Part shown: positions 1-10,383 of the stretch, in pieces
How the letters are laid out: the number at the start of each line of letters is the position of its first letter
How positions within the stretch are numbered: position 1 is the first letter of the stretch
From: Aurantimonas coralicida
GTDB taxonomy: Bacteria > Pseudomonadota > Alphaproteobacteria > Rhizobiales > Rhizobiaceae
Direction: 5' to 3'
Length of the DNA stretch: 56,730 nucleotides
Assembly: GCA_011050685.1 (NCBI GenBank)
Contig: DRFF01000104.1
Span: 1-56,730 of the forward strand
Notes under the pieces: model-generated
Told to the model about the DNA's origin: nothing
Database searches by the model: none
What the model saw: the letters and a program-made list of their open reading frames with translations, nothing else
Position numbers and translations under genes: made by a program

Positions 1-456
1 GGCCAGCACGTAAGGCGAGATCGTCGCCGGGATCAGACCCAGTTTTGTCTCCGTGAAGGCAAAGCGCGCCGCATCGTTCGCGACCGCCACGTCGCAGACC
101 GCGATCAGCCCGAGGCCACCGCCGAAGGCCTGGCCCTGGATGCGGCCGATTAGCGGCTTCGGCATCTCGTTGAGGGCTTTGAGCATCCGCGCCAGCGCCG
201 TCGCCTCGGTAATACGTTCCTCGCGGCTGGCCGTAAATTGCGCCTTCATCCAGGCAAGGTCCGCCCCGGCGGAAAAGCTCCGGCCTTCGCCGGTGAGGAC
301 AACGACGCGAACGGTGGAGTCGGCGCCGAGCTCTTCGGCCGCCTGTGTCAGTTCGGCGATCATCACGGCGCTCATGGCGTTGTGCTTGTCCGGCCGCGCC
401 AGCGTCAGCGTCGCCACGCCGCGCGTGTCGGTCTCGATGCGGATCGTCCCGGTCAC
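1..456 (-). CDS. liuC: Methylglutaconyl-CoA hydratase / enoyl-CoA hydratase family, 3' end outside window
   Basis: Crotonase-fold enzyme. In leucine catabolism it would hydrate 3-methylglutaconyl-CoA to HMG-CoA in the cytosol. The 152 visible residues carry typical crotonase motifs: RPDKHNAMS near the N-terminus, the oxyanion-hole segment SAGADLAWMK, and GQAFGGGLGL followed by the KLGLIPATISPYV region. The GTG start at 456-454 overlaps the TGA stop of the upstream carboxylase subunit (GTGA), so the two are translationally coupled. The function rests on this neighbourhood as much as on the sequence, because crotonases are hard to tell apart. The gene runs off the window start, so about the last 100 residues are unseen. 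Confidence 0.85.
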   Translation of the reverse strand, partial: MTGTIRIETDTRGVATLTLARPDKHNAMSAVMIAELTQAAEELGADSTVRVVVLTGEGRSFSAGADLAWMKAQFTASREERITEATALARMLKALNEMPKPLIGRIQGQAFGGGLGLIAVCDVAVANDAARFAFTETKLGLIPATISPYVLA

Positions 457-2477
457 CTGCCCCTCCCCGCCGTCCCGGCGGCGCTCTCCGGCTGCAACGC
501 CAGCAGCAGCGCGCCGTCCTCGACCTGATCGCCGGGCGAAACCAGAAGCTCGGCAATCGTGCCGTCGCGGGGGCTCTTCAGCGTGTGTTCCATCTTCATG
601 GCCTCCAGCACGATCAGCGGCTCGCCCTTCGTCACCGCGCCGCCAGCCTTGGCCGAAACCAGCTTGACGAGGCCCGGCATCGGCGCGGCGATCCTGTCGC
701 TGGCGATCCCCTCCTCGGCGTGGGCGCTGGCGCTCCAGCGCACGAAGCGATGCGCCGCACCGTTAGCGAACACTGTGACCGCTTCGGCCTCCCGGGCCAG
801 CGTCACCCCGAAAATGCGGCCGTCGAGTGACAGGCGCACAGCGTCGCCCTCGATCGTTACGATGTCGAGGTTCAGCGGCGCTTCTCCGGCAGCCACGGCG
901 AAACGGCCGCCGCCGCGATCGGCGACCGCCACGTCGCGGTGCCCTCCTTCCCCGGTCTCGAACCGCGCCGTCTGCCGCGCGGTGCCCCATACCCGAAAGC
1001 CGCGCAAACGCGCCCAGGGATCGTCGCCGGCCTTCGCCGCGATGGGCTCCGCAAGATGGTCGAGCTGCGCCAGCGCGGCGATCGCCACGATATCCGGCGG
1101 AGCCGGCGCGATTGCCGTCAGCGTTTCCTGATCGCGGCCGATCAGGCCGGTATCGACATCGCCGGCGGCAAAGCCCTCATGTGCCGCGAGCTTTGAAAGA
1201 AACGCGACATTGGTCACCGAGCCGGCGATCTGCGTTCCCGCCAAAGCCCCGCGTAACAGCCCGAGCGCGCTCGCCCGGTCCGGGCCGTGGACGACCAGCT
1301 TGGCGATCATCGGGTCGTAATGCGGGGTGATCCGGTCGCCCGCGCGAACCCCAGTGTCGATGCGCACGCCCTCGCCCACCGGAAAGCTGAGATGGGTCAG
1401 TATGCCGGTCGCCGGCAGGAAGCCGCGGGCCGCGTCCTCGGCGTAGATCCGCGCCTCGAAGGCATGGCCGTCGATCGCCAGATCGTCCTGCGTGAACGGC
1501 AACGCGTCGCCGGTCGCGACGCGCAATTGCAGCTCGACCAGATCGAGGCCGGTGATCGCCTCGGTCACCGGGTGCTCGACCTGCAGCCGCGTGTTCATCT
1601 CCATGAACCAGAAGCGGTCCGGCCTGAGGCCATCGGAGGCGTCGACGATGAACTCGATGGTCCCGGCCCCCGCATAACGAATAGCCTTGGCGGCGGTGAC
1701 CGCCGCTTCCCCCATCGCGGCGCGCATTTCGGGCGTCATGCCGGGCGCTGGGGCCTCCTCGATCACCTTCTGGTGGCGGCGCTGCAAGGAACAGTCGCGC
1801 TCGAAGAGATGCACCGCGTTGCCGTGGCTGTCGCCGAACACCTGGATCTCGATATGGCGGGGCTTTTCAACGTATTTCTCGATCAGGCAATGGGAATCGC
1901 CGAACGATGCCTCGCCCTCGCGCCGGGCGCCTTCCAGCGCGGCGCGGAACTCGGCCGGATCATCAACGCGGCGCATGCCCTTGCCGCCGCCGCCGGCCCG
2001 CGCCTTGATCAGCACCGGATAGCCGATCTTACCGGCCTCACCGGCGAGGAAATCGGGATTCTGTTCTTCGCCGTGATAGCCCGGAACGACCGGCACGCCG
2101 GCCGCGTGCATCAGCCGCTTGGCGGCGTCCTTCAGGCCCATCGCCCGTATGGCGGAGACGGACGGGCCGACGAAGATCAGCCCGGCCGCTTCGACCGCCG
2201 CGACGAAATCCGGATTTTCCGACAAGAAACCGTAGCCGGGATGGATCGCCTCGGCGCCGGTCCGCTTCGCCGCCGCGATGATGCGCTCGCCCTTGAGGTA
2301 GCTTTCACCGACCGGCGCCGGGCCGATATGCACCGCCTCGTCGGCCATTTCGACATGCAGCGCTTGCGCGTCGGCGTCGGAGAACACCGCGACGGTGCGG
2401 ATACCGAGCCGTTTCGCGGTGCGGATGACCCGGCAGGCGATCTCGCCGCGATTGGCGATGAGAAGCTTGGTGAACAT
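453..2477 (-). CDS. liuD: 3-methylcrotonyl-CoA carboxylase, biotin-carboxylase/BCCP subunit
   Basis: Biotin-containing alpha subunit of an acyl-CoA carboxylase. It carboxylates its own biotin using ATP and bicarbonate and passes the carboxyl group to the beta subunit. The 674-aa product begins MFTKLLIANRGEIACRVI, the standard biotin-carboxylase start. An upstream in-frame start would only add about 39 unrelated residues. The order is biotin carboxylase with ATP-grasp (GGGGKGMR), a linker, and a C-terminal biotinyl domain with EAMKMEH, where K628 is the biotinylated lysine. Context (beta subunit, isovaleryl-CoA dehydrogenase and hydratase on the same strand) points to methylcrotonyl-CoA rather than propionyl-CoA. 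The 3' end overlaps the hydratase start by 3 bases. Confidence 0.9.
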   Translation of the reverse strand: MFTKLLIANRGEIACRVIRTAKRLGIRTVAVFSDADAQALHVEMADEAVHIGPAPVGESYLKGERIIAAAKRTGAEAIHPGYGFLSENPDFVAAVEAAGLIFVGPSVSAIRAMGLKDAAKRLMHAAGVPVVPGYHGEEQNPDFLAGEAGKIGYPVLIKARAGGGGKGMRRVDDPAEFRAALEGARREGEASFGDSHCLIEKYVEKPRHIEIQVFGDSHGNAVHLFERDCSLQRRHQKVIEEAPAPGMTPEMRAAMGEAAVTAAKAIRYAGAGTIEFIVDASDGLRPDRFWFMEMNTRLQVEHPVTEAITGLDLVELQLRVATGDALPFTQDDLAIDGHAFEARIYAEDAARGFLPATGILTHLSFPVGEGVRIDTGVRAGDRITPHYDPMIAKLVVHGPDRASALGLLRGALAGTQIAGSVTNVAFLSKLAAHEGFAAGDVDTGLIGRDQETLTAIAPAPPDIVAIAALAQLDHLAEPIAAKAGDDPWARLRGFRVWGTARQTARFETGEGGHRDVAVADRGGGRFAVAAGEAPLNLDIVTIEGDAVRLSLDGRIFGVTLAREAEAVTVFANGAAHRFVRWSASAHAEEGIASDRIAAPMPGLVKLVSAKAGGAVTKGEPLIVLEAMKMEHTLKSPRDGTIAELLVSPGDQVEDGALLLALQPESAAGTAGRGR

Positions 2478-2747
2478 CGTCGTCGTCACATCCCAGTCAT
2501 GCGGTATCGCCCGCGAATCCCCGCCGGTCGCGACATCGATCGGAGCCCATCCTTCCACACGATGCGAGACCGGTCTAATGTGATTTCCGCCCATCCATGT
2601 GCGGCTAGGGTTCCGTTGCTTCGCAAGCTGGTCCGAGCGCCGTTATGAGTCGTGTACAGCAGACACCTGAAAGACGAAAAAACTAGGGGGGATGGCTGGG
2701 TGCGCTTTTGCGCGCCTTTTTCGTCCCGATCGCCTTCAGGAGCCCTC

Positions 2748-3605
2748 ATGTCAGTTTCCGGTTTCGTCCTCGTGCTGGCGGCGGCGTTCTGCCACGCGAC
2801 ATGGAACTTCCTGGTCAAGAAAATCCGCGGCGGCCCCGAGTTGATCTGGCTCTTCTCGGTGGTCACGCTCGTCCTGTATTTTCCGCTGGCCATCTATGTC
2901 GTCGTCTCCCAGCGCCCCGATTTCGGCGCCTGGCAGGCCGGCTTCATCCTCGGCAGCACCGGGCTGCATCTCGGTTACATACTGCTGCTGCAGCGCGGCT
3001 ATCGCGACGGCGATCTGTCGATCGTCTATCCGACCGCCCGTGCGACCGGGCCATTCCTGGCCACGATCTTTGCTGTCACGATGCTGGGTGAACCGCTGAC
3101 GTGGCAGATCGCTCTCGGCGCGATCATCATCATCGCCGGCGTCCTGTTTCTGTCGGGCGGGCTCAAGCGTGGCTCCAAGAGCGTCACTGCCTCGACCCTG
3201 TTCGGCGTCGGCGTCGGCTTGCTGATCGCCAGCTACACGGTCTGGGACGCCTACGCGGTCACCGCCTTGCTGATTCCCCCGCTGCTGCTCGAGTATGTCT
3301 CCAACATCGGCCGGGTGATGCTGCTCACGCCTTACGCAATGCGACGGCGGGCAATGGTGACGGCGCTCTGGGCGAATCACTGGGCGAGTGTCGTCGCGAT
3401 CGCCATTCTCAGCCCGCTCGCCTACATCCTCGTCCTCTACGCCCTCACCTTCACGCCGATCATCTATGTGGCGCCGACCCGCGAACTCAGTGTCGTCCTC
3501 ACCGTCCTGATGGGCAGCCTGCTCTTGCGCGAGGGCGAGTTGCGGCAACGCTTGTTCTGGGCGGCCGTGATTTTTGGCGGGGTGATCCTGCTGGCGACGG
3601 GCTGA
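2748..3605 (+). CDS. EamA/DMT-superfamily permease
   Basis: Integral inner-membrane protein of 285 aa with about ten hydrophobic segments in two repeated halves, as in EamA (drug/metabolite transporter) proteins. The substrate is unknown. The start MSVSGFVLVLA was chosen because AGGAG lies five bases upstream. The gene points opposite to the leucine genes on both sides and sits between the two carboxylase subunit genes, so it is probably a later insertion or rearrangement. It ends 13 bases before the end of the convergent antitoxin-like gene at 3619. Confidence 0.8.
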   Translation: MSVSGFVLVLAAAFCHATWNFLVKKIRGGPELIWLFSVVTLVLYFPLAIYVVVSQRPDFGAWQAGFILGSTGLHLGYILLLQRGYRDGDLSIVYPTARATGPFLATIFAVTMLGEPLTWQIALGAIIIIAGVLFLSGGLKRGSKSVTASTLFGVGVGLLIASYTVWDAYAVTALLIPPLLLEYVSNIGRVMLLTPYAMRRRAMVTALWANHWASVVAIAILSPLAYILVLYALTFTPIIYVAPTRELSVVLTVLMGSLLLREGELRQRLFWAAVIFGGVILLATG

Positions 3606-3618
3606 GGAACGGAGACGG

Positions 3619-3864
3619 TCACCTCCGGTCTTCCCATTCGTCGCGCAGTGCCCGAATATCCGCGACGATCTCCTCGACAGACCGGTTGCTCGGAGCCGAC
3701 CCCGCGAGCGAAAGAAGCGAACGCTGTTCCAGCTTCGGCTCGCGCGCGGATTTCTCCAGAAGGTCCCGGATCTCCGCCTCCGTCGAGCGCTGGTTCGCCT
3801 TCGCGCGGGCCTTCAGGGTCTCAAGAACGTCGTCGTCCAGCTTTCGCACCGTGATCTGTGCCAT
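3619..3864 (-). CDS. FitA-like ribbon-helix-helix antitoxin, no partner toxin
   Basis: 81-aa protein starting MAQITVRKLDDDVLETLK, the pattern of Arc/MetJ-fold FitA-type antitoxins (a short beta strand, then two helices; RSTEAEIRDLLEKS). It would bind DNA as a dimer and normally neutralise a FitB/VapC PIN nuclease encoded immediately downstream. GGAGG lies five bases upstream of the start. Downstream there are only 13 bases before the end of the convergent transporter gene, so the expected PIN toxin is absent. The only PIN protein in the window is at 6982-7362, next to a different antitoxin. Confidence 0.75.
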   Translation of the reverse strand: MAQITVRKLDDDVLETLKARAKANQRSTEAEIRDLLEKSAREPKLEQRSLLSLAGSAPSNRSVEEIVADIRALRDEWEDRR

Positions 3865-3920
3865 TGAGGCCTCCGCGTTTGCTATCCTTCCCAGCTCGAA
3901 CCTCTTCTCAATCGCAATCC

Positions 3921-4370
3921 TCAGCGACGGACGGGTCGTTCGCACCCGTCGGCAAGCTTGAAATTGGTGGCGAAGTATCGGCCGGATTTGGTAATGCCCA
4001 ACTGAACGGACGGCTTTTCCCTGACCACGATTCGGGCTTCGGAAATTTGCGTCGAACCCTCGACAGCATTGAACAGGCTGATTGCCGGCAGCATGTAGCC
4101 CTTGCAGATTTCCGACAGTGGAGAATAAATCTCGTCGTCGAGCGGCTCATTCAGGTTGACGTCGAAGTTGCGGCCACTGTCAAGAACGATTTCCAGACTT
4201 ACGACAGGCTCCTCACCAGACGTATTTCGAGACTTCGTCTGAAGGGCGATGATCTTGGCGGAAAGCTCGTCGAGAGGGCCGGAAATATCGCTTGCCAGGG
4301 ATGGCGAGGCAGCACAGAGAGCGCCCAAAACGCCTAGAACAGTTGAAACTCTTGATTTTTCGGTACCCAC
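3921..4370 (-). CDS. Small exported protein of unknown function
   Basis: I do not recognise this family. The GTG start at 4370 was chosen because GGGAGGG lies seven bases upstream; an ATG 21 bases further upstream lacks such a site. The 149-aa product has a clear Sec signal: basic EKSR, a hydrophobic core and SLAS as a likely cleavage site near residue 27. The mature part is acidic, with two cysteines (EICKGY and DGCERP) that could form a disulfide. It starts about 40 bases after the stop of the carboxylase beta gene on the same strand and may be co-transcribed, but nothing links it to leucine breakdown. Confidence 0.65.
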   Translation of the reverse strand: MGTEKSRVSTVLGVLGALCAASPSLASDISGPLDELSAKIIALQTKSRNTSGEEPVVSLEIVLDSGRNFDVNLNEPLDDEIYSPLSEICKGYMLPAISLFNAVEGSTQISEARIVVREKPSVQLGITKSGRYFATNFKLADGCERPVRR

Positions 4371-4408
4371 GACGATCCCTCCCGCTCTCATCCCGATTAT
4401 GCCATGTC

Positions 4409-6016
<1,608 letters not shown>

Positions 6017-6081
6017 GGCGAACTCATTGGCTACGGGCGATGCGGTCGTCCCGGACCATATCCATAGAAGTCCCCGCCCTG

Positions 6082-6837
6082 CTACCGGTAGTCTGGATTG
6101 GGATGGTCGAAGCGGCAGCCGGCCTCCCAGGCGTCGCGGTCGTTGCCATGCCGGGGCAGACCGCCGGCATCCTTCAGCATCCGCGCCATGTGCATCAAAT
6201 TCCAGGTCATGATGGTGGCATTGCGCTGGGTGAAATCATTGTCGTAGCCCAGCGGCCCGTTGTCCGTCTCGTCACCGTAGCTTGGCCCCGGCCCGGCCTC
6301 GCCGATCCAGCCGCAATCAGCCTGCGGCGGAATCGTGTAGCCGAGATGGCCGAGGGCGTAGAGACAGGTCATCGCGACATGCTTGATGCCGTCCTCGTTG
6401 CCGGTGACGACGCAACCGCCGGTCTTGCCGTAGAAGAAGCTCTGGCCCTTGTCGTTCTCCAGCCCGCTCATGCCGTAAAGCCGCTCGATCACCAACCGGC
6501 AGGCGGAGCTTTCCTCGCCGAGCCAGATCGGCGTGCCGAGAATGAGAATCTCGGCCGCCCTCACCGTCTCCCAAAGCTCCGGCCAGGCATCTGTCGCGGC
6601 GCCGTGTTCGGTCATGTCGGGCATGACCCCGTAGGCGATGGGATGGTCGACAGGGCGAAATTGGCTGACCGAGATGCCGTTCCGCTCCATAATCTCGCGC
6701 GGAACCGACAACAGATCGTCCGTATGCGAGCGTTCGGGGCTGCGCTTCAGCGTGCAATTGACGATCACCGCCTTGAGATCGGTGAAATCGAAATCATGCC
6801 CCTTGCAGAGCGCTTCCTGACGATCGTTGAGCGGCAT
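6082..6837 (-). CDS. Flavodoxin-fold NAD(P)H-dependent oxidoreductase
   Basis: 251-aa cytosolic protein with a flavodoxin-like fold: an N-terminal beta strand plus nucleotide loop ([17 protein letters not shown]), then [18 protein letters not shown], the flavin-binding turn seen in FMN reductases, and [16 protein letters not shown]. Substrate unknown. It sits between the toxin-antitoxin pair and the carboxylase beta gene on the same strand, 65 bases from the latter. A role in leucine catabolism is not expected for this family, so it may simply be a passenger in the operon. Confidence 0.75.
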   Translation of the reverse strand: MPLNDRQEALCKGHDFDFTDLKAVIVNCTLKRSPERSHTDDLLSVPREIMERNGISVSQFRPVDHPIAYGVMPDMTEHGAATDAWPELWETVRAAEILILGTPIWLGEESSACRLVIERLYGMSGLENDKGQSFFYGKTGGCVVTGNEDGIKHVAMTCLYALGHLGYTIPPQADCGWIGEAGPGPSYGDETDNGPLGYDNDFTQRNATIMTWNLMHMARMLKDAGGLPRHGNDRDAWEAGCRFDHPNPDYR

Positions 6838-6981
6838 GGGGAGTTCCTTGGATTCGTGTATCCCTTAATCGGGTGATGGAAGCAGCCAAAATCGGCGTTC
6901 GACCTCCCCCATCCGGCCGACGCCCAATGATGTTTCACCACCGAGCGGTTTGCGGCAACGGTCAAGACGAACATACCGTAT

Positions 6982-7362
6982 TCATCGAATGACCGTGATT
7001 TCGATGCCAAGGTCAAGCTCGACCCATATTCTGTCGGCCGTTATGACCCGCGCCTTTTCCTGGATCGCCAAAGCCAGACAGGCCCGATCACCAAGCGAGA
7101 GGCCATATCTGCGGGTGTGTGATCGGAGATCGCCGGCCAGTCGCGCCTGATCGGCATCGAAGGCGATCGCGGAGAGATTCAAGCTGGCAAACAACAAGTT
7201 GGCCGCCTCTCCGGCCATCCCATGGTCGATCAGCTTGGACAACACTTCCACGACATTGACGCTCGATATCCTGCCTTCCCGGATAAATTCGCCAATCCTG
7301 TCACTGTCCGGCTCACTCCACAGGTATGCCAGGACGGCCGAGCTATCGAGAACAACCGTCAC
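6982..7362 (-). CDS. PIN-domain toxin, VapC family
   Basis: 126-aa PIN nuclease, predicted to cleave RNA when its antitoxin is lost. The acidic active-site residues are all in place: D6 in VVLDSSAVLAYL, E39 in SSVNVVEV, D92 in SLGDRACLALA and D110 in VITADRIW. Its ATG overlaps the stop of the antitoxin gene (ATGA at 7359-7362), the usual coupled arrangement. The target RNA cannot be predicted. Confidence 0.88.
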   Translation of the reverse strand: MTVVLDSSAVLAYLWSEPDSDRIGEFIREGRISSVNVVEVLSKLIDHGMAGEAANLLFASLNLSAIAFDADQARLAGDLRSHTRRYGLSLGDRACLALAIQEKARVITADRIWVELDLGIEITVIR

Positions 7363-7865
7363 GATTTGGGCACATGTTGAAGCGTTTCGGCCTCGTCCCG
7401 CAGAGCCTCCGCGCGCCTTTCCGAGATCAACTCGTCGACGGGCGACCCGCCGCCAAAGCTATTCTCTGCGATCATTCTTCGAACCTTGTCGATCGCCGCC
7501 ATCGGTGAGGTCAGCCGCAACTCTCCATCCTCGTCGATCCTGACGATGAGGTTACCGTCATCGTCGAGTTTCATGAGGCGCCGGAACGTCTCTGGGATCA
7601 CCACCCGGCCTTGGGAATCAACCGATACACGCGTGAAGGCGTCCGCGTCCTGATGCATCGTGAACGCATCCCGATCCGGAGCTGCAGCCTTCTGGCTCTC
7701 CGCTTGAGGCCTCTCGAGGGTGTTGCGGACGTGCTGATAGCGGATACCGAGGAAGCGGGCGATATCGGCCCGTTGGAAACCTCGCTCGTCCAGTGCACGT
7801 ATCTTCGCGGCCTTGGTCGGAAGACCGTTCGTGATCACCGTCATGGTGTCCTGATCCGTGTTCAT
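7359..7865 (-). CDS. AbrB/SpoVT-type antitoxin with N-terminal helix-turn-helix
   Basis: 168-aa DNA-binding protein paired with the PIN toxin. The start at 7865 (MNTDQDTMTV) has GGAGGG four bases upstream; in-frame starts further up (7892, and a TTG at 7943) lack one. Residues about 13-50 form a helix-turn-helix (RADIARFLGIRYQHVRNTL). Residues about 77-125 form a swapped-hairpin AbrB domain (RVSVDSQGRVVIPETFRRLM). The C-terminal tail (PVDELISERRAEALRDE) probably binds the toxin. Two DNA-binding units in one antitoxin suggest tight autoregulation. A promoter and direct repeats lie just upstream, separating this unit from the dehydrogenase gene it follows. Confidence 0.8.
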   Translation of the reverse strand: MNTDQDTMTVITNGLPTKAAKIRALDERGFQRADIARFLGIRYQHVRNTLERPQAESQKAAAPDRDAFTMHQDADAFTRVSVDSQGRVVIPETFRRLMKLDDDGNLIVRIDEDGELRLTSPMAAIDKVRRMIAENSFGGGSPVDELISERRAEALRDEAETLQHVPKS

Positions 7866-7901
7866 GAAGCCCTCCGCCGAGCTGCTACCCATAAAACCCC
7901 T

Positions 7902-7927
7902 ACTTATATAGGTATATTTAGATAGGT
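7902..7927 (-). promoter_or_regulatory. Two 12-bp direct repeats, candidate operator of the AbrB/PIN unit
   Basis: On the plus strand ACTTATATAGGT (7902-7913) and ATTTAGATAGGT (7916-7927) match at 10 of 12 positions with a 14-base period. They lie in a short AT-rich patch unlike its surroundings, overlap the predicted -10 box and sit 37-62 bases upstream of the antitoxin start. This is where an autoregulating antitoxin would bind. The binding itself is inference. Confidence 0.45.
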
Positions 7928-7943
7928 TGTTATATTTCGTCAA
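7915..7943 (-). promoter_or_regulatory. Sigma70-like promoter of the AbrB/PIN unit
   Basis: Reading the minus strand, TTGACG (7943-7938) is followed by a 17-base spacer and TAAATA (7920-7915). This is a good housekeeping promoter by sequence. The -35 box overlaps the stop codon of isovaleryl-CoA dehydrogenase, so the toxin-antitoxin unit has its own promoter within the leucine cluster. Confidence 0.5.
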
Positions 7944-9103
7944 TCCGTCTCCCGGAACAGCTCGCGGCCGATCAGCATGCGCCGGATTTCGCTGGTGCCG
8001 GCGCCGATCTCGTACAGCTTGGCGTCACGCAACAGCCGCCCGGTCGGATAGTCGTTGATATAGCCGTTGCCGCCGAGCGCCTGGATCGCCTCCAGCGCCA
8101 TCTGCGTCGCCTTCTCGGCGGCGTAGAGGATGCAGCCGGCGGCGTCCTTGCGGCTGGTTTCGCCCCGATCGCAGGCCGCCGCCACCGCGTAGACATAGGC
8201 CCGGCAGGCGTTCATCGTCACATACATGTCGGCGAGCTTGCCCTGCATCAATTGAAACTCGCCGATCGGCTGACCGAACTGCTTGCGCTCGTGGACGTAA
8301 GGGACGACCACATCCAGGCAGGCCGCCATGATGCCGAGCGGGCCGGCCGACAGCACCACCCGCTCGTAATCGAGGCCGCTCATCAGCACCTTGGTGCCGC
8401 CGCCCTCCTCGCCGAGAATATTCTCATAAGGCACCTCGCAATCCTCGAAGACCAGCTCGCAGGTGTTCGAGCCGCGCATGCCGAGCTTGTCGAGCTTTTG
8501 CGCGGTGGAGAACCCCGCCATCTCCTTCTCGATCAGGAAGGCGGTGATGCCGCGCGGGCCGGCGTCCGGATCGGTCTTGGCGTAGACGATCAGGGTCGAA
8601 GCGTCCGGGCCATTGGTGATCCACATCTTGGTGCCGTTGAGGACGAAGCGGTCGTTGCGCTTGTCGGCCCTGAGCTTCATGCCGACGACGTCCGACCCGG
8701 CGCCGCTCTCCGACATCGCCAGCGAGCCGACATGCTCGCCGGAAACCAGCTTGGGCAGATATTTCCGCTTTTGGTCCGCGGTGCCGTTGCGACGGATCTG
8801 ATTGACGCAGAGGTTGGAATGCGCGCCGTAGGACAGGCCCACCGAAGCCGAGGCACGCGAGATCTCCTCGATTGCGACGCAATGCGCCAGATAACCCATG
8901 GCAGAGCCGCCATACTCTTCTTCGACCGTCACCCCGAGCAGGCCGAGCGCGCCCAGTTCCTTCCAGAGCTCGTTCGGGAATTCGTTGGTGCGGTCGATTT
9001 CGGCGGCGCGCGGCGCGATCGTCTCCTGCGCGAAGCGGTGCACCATGTCGCGCAGCGCGTCGATCTCCTCGCCGAGCGCGAAGTTCATCCCCTTGTCGAA
9101 CAT
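7940..9103 (-). CDS. liuA: Isovaleryl-CoA dehydrogenase
   Basis: 387-aa FAD-dependent acyl-CoA dehydrogenase that converts isovaleryl-CoA to 3-methylcrotonyl-CoA and passes electrons to ETF. The start [13 protein letters not shown] has AAGGAG five bases upstream. Visible features are [17 protein letters not shown] and [12 protein letters not shown]-type flavin/substrate-binding segments ([16 protein letters not shown]), [10 protein letters not shown], and [13 protein letters not shown], in which E247 matches the catalytic glutamate of isovaleryl-CoA dehydrogenases. The C-terminus has [20 protein letters not shown]. It is the first leucine-degradation gene of the minus-strand cluster. Confidence 0.92.
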   Translation of the reverse strand: MFDKGMNFALGEEIDALRDMVHRFAQETIAPRAAEIDRTNEFPNELWKELGALGLLGVTVEEEYGGSAMGYLAHCVAIEEISRASASVGLSYGAHSNLCVNQIRRNGTADQKRKYLPKLVSGEHVGSLAMSESGAGSDVVGMKLRADKRNDRFVLNGTKMWITNGPDASTLIVYAKTDPDAGPRGITAFLIEKEMAGFSTAQKLDKLGMRGSNTCELVFEDCEVPYENILGEEGGGTKVLMSGLDYERVVLSAGPLGIMAACLDVVVPYVHERKQFGQPIGEFQLMQGKLADMYVTMNACRAYVYAVAAACDRGETSRKDAAGCILYAAEKATQMALEAIQALGGNGYINDYPTGRLLRDAKLYEIGAGTSEIRRMLIGRELFRETD

Positions 9104-9255
9104 ATCTACTCCTTGAAATCCCGCCGCCGCCAATCTGGCGACATCGGAGATGAGCGGCAACATTATTTCCGGACAGGGCCCCGCAAAGCGTCGCCGACTG
9201 GCCGCAAAAAGGCTAGTCTGACCATCAAGGAACCTTGAAAGACCGGAGAAACGAG

Positions 9256-10332
9256 ATGAGCCAGGCCGCGATCAGAACCTCCGACGAAGGCGAGCGGCGC
9301 GCACTCGTGCTGGAGAAAAAGGGCGAACTTTCGCTCCGCGAAATTCCGGTCGACGAACCGCTCGGCCCACGCGACGTTCGGGTCGCTATCCACACCGTCG
9401 GCATCTGCGGCTCGGACGTCCACTATTACACGCACGGCGCAATCGGACCCTTCGTGGTCAAGGCCCCCATGATCCTCGGCCACGAGGCATCGGGCATCGT
9501 CACCGAAGTCGGCGATCGGGTCGAAACGCTCGAAATCGGCGACCGCGTCTGCATGGAGCCTGGCATCCCCGACCCGGACAGCCGCGCGACGCGCCTCGGG
9601 CTCTACAATCTCGATCCGGCCGTGCGCTTCTGGGCGACGCCGCCGGTGCATGGCGTTTTGAGATCAAGCGTCGTTCATCCGGAAGCCTTCACCTTCAAGC
9701 TGCCGGACACGGTCTCCTTTGCCGCTGGCGCCATGGTCGAGCCGCTGGCCGTCGGCGTCCACGCCGTGACCAAGGCGCGCGCGGCGCCCGGCAATGTCGC
9801 CATCGTCATCGGCGCCGGTCCCATCGGCCTCGTCACCGTGCTCGCCGCTCTCGCCGCCGGCTGCGCCCATGTGATCGTCTGCGATATCGACGATAGCAAG
9901 CTGGACCTTGCCCGCACGCTCGGACCGGTCTCAACCGTCAATGTGGCGCGGGACAACCTCGTCGCGGCGGCAATGGCCCAGACCGGCGGCTGGGGCGCGG
10001 ACGTCATCTACGAATGTTCCGGGGCGGAACCCGCGATCGCCGGAATCTTCGAGCCGCTCTGTCCGGGCGGCACGGTGGTCTTCGTCGGGATACCGCTGAA
10101 ACCCGCCGCCTACGATGTCGCTGCGGCGATGCTGCGGGAAGCGCGGGTCGAGCATGTGTTTCGCTATGCCCATGTCTTCGACCGCTGCGTCGCGATGCTG
10201 GCCTCTGGAACGATCGACGTCGCGCCGCTGATCACCCGGACCTTTCCCTTCGCACGGAGCGTCGAGGCATTCGAACTGGCCGCGAGCGCGCCGAAAGGCG
10301 AGGTGAAGATGCAGATCCAAATGGGACTTTGA
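9256..10332 (+). CDS. Xylitol/polyol dehydrogenase, medium-chain zinc-dependent
   Basis: 358-aa NAD-dependent medium-chain dehydrogenase. Catalytic-zinc ligands are visible in [15 protein letters not shown] and LGHEASG, and the Rossmann fold in [12 protein letters not shown]. The loop that normally carries four cysteines for structural zinc instead reads [17 protein letters not shown] with no cysteine, as I recall for bacterial xylitol dehydrogenases, so only the catalytic zinc is expected. GGAGAA precedes the chosen ATG. The gene diverges from isovaleryl-CoA dehydrogenase and ends 51 bases from the convergent stressosome operon. The exact polyol substrate is uncertain. Confidence 0.8.
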   Translation: MSQAAIRTSDEGERRALVLEKKGELSLREIPVDEPLGPRDVRVAIHTVGICGSDVHYYTHGAIGPFVVKAPMILGHEASGIVTEVGDRVETLEIGDRVCMEPGIPDPDSRATRLGLYNLDPAVRFWATPPVHGVLRSSVVHPEAFTFKLPDTVSFAAGAMVEPLAVGVHAVTKARAAPGNVAIVIGAGPIGLVTVLAALAAGCAHVIVCDIDDSKLDLARTLGPVSTVNVARDNLVAAAMAQTGGWGADVIYECSGAEPAIAGIFEPLCPGGTVVFVGIPLKPAAYDVAAAMLREARVEHVFRYAHVFDRCVAMLASGTIDVAPLITRTFPFARSVEAFELAASAPKGEVKMQIQMGL

Positions 10333-10383
10333 CGCCAGCAAGAAGCGCATTCGCGGAAAACCGGCAGCGGCCGAGCCTGTTCT

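Noticed and set aside
1287-2648. Long plus-strand frame opposite the carboxylase alpha gene
   Set aside because: The minus-strand product is a full biotin carboxylase with all motifs; the plus frame has shadow-type composition (many His, Arg, Asp) and no domain.
9225-9238. TCAAGG-AA-CCTTGA inverted repeat before the xylitol dehydrogenase-like gene
   Set aside because: Arms of only six bases with no known matching regulator; too likely by chance to list as an operator.
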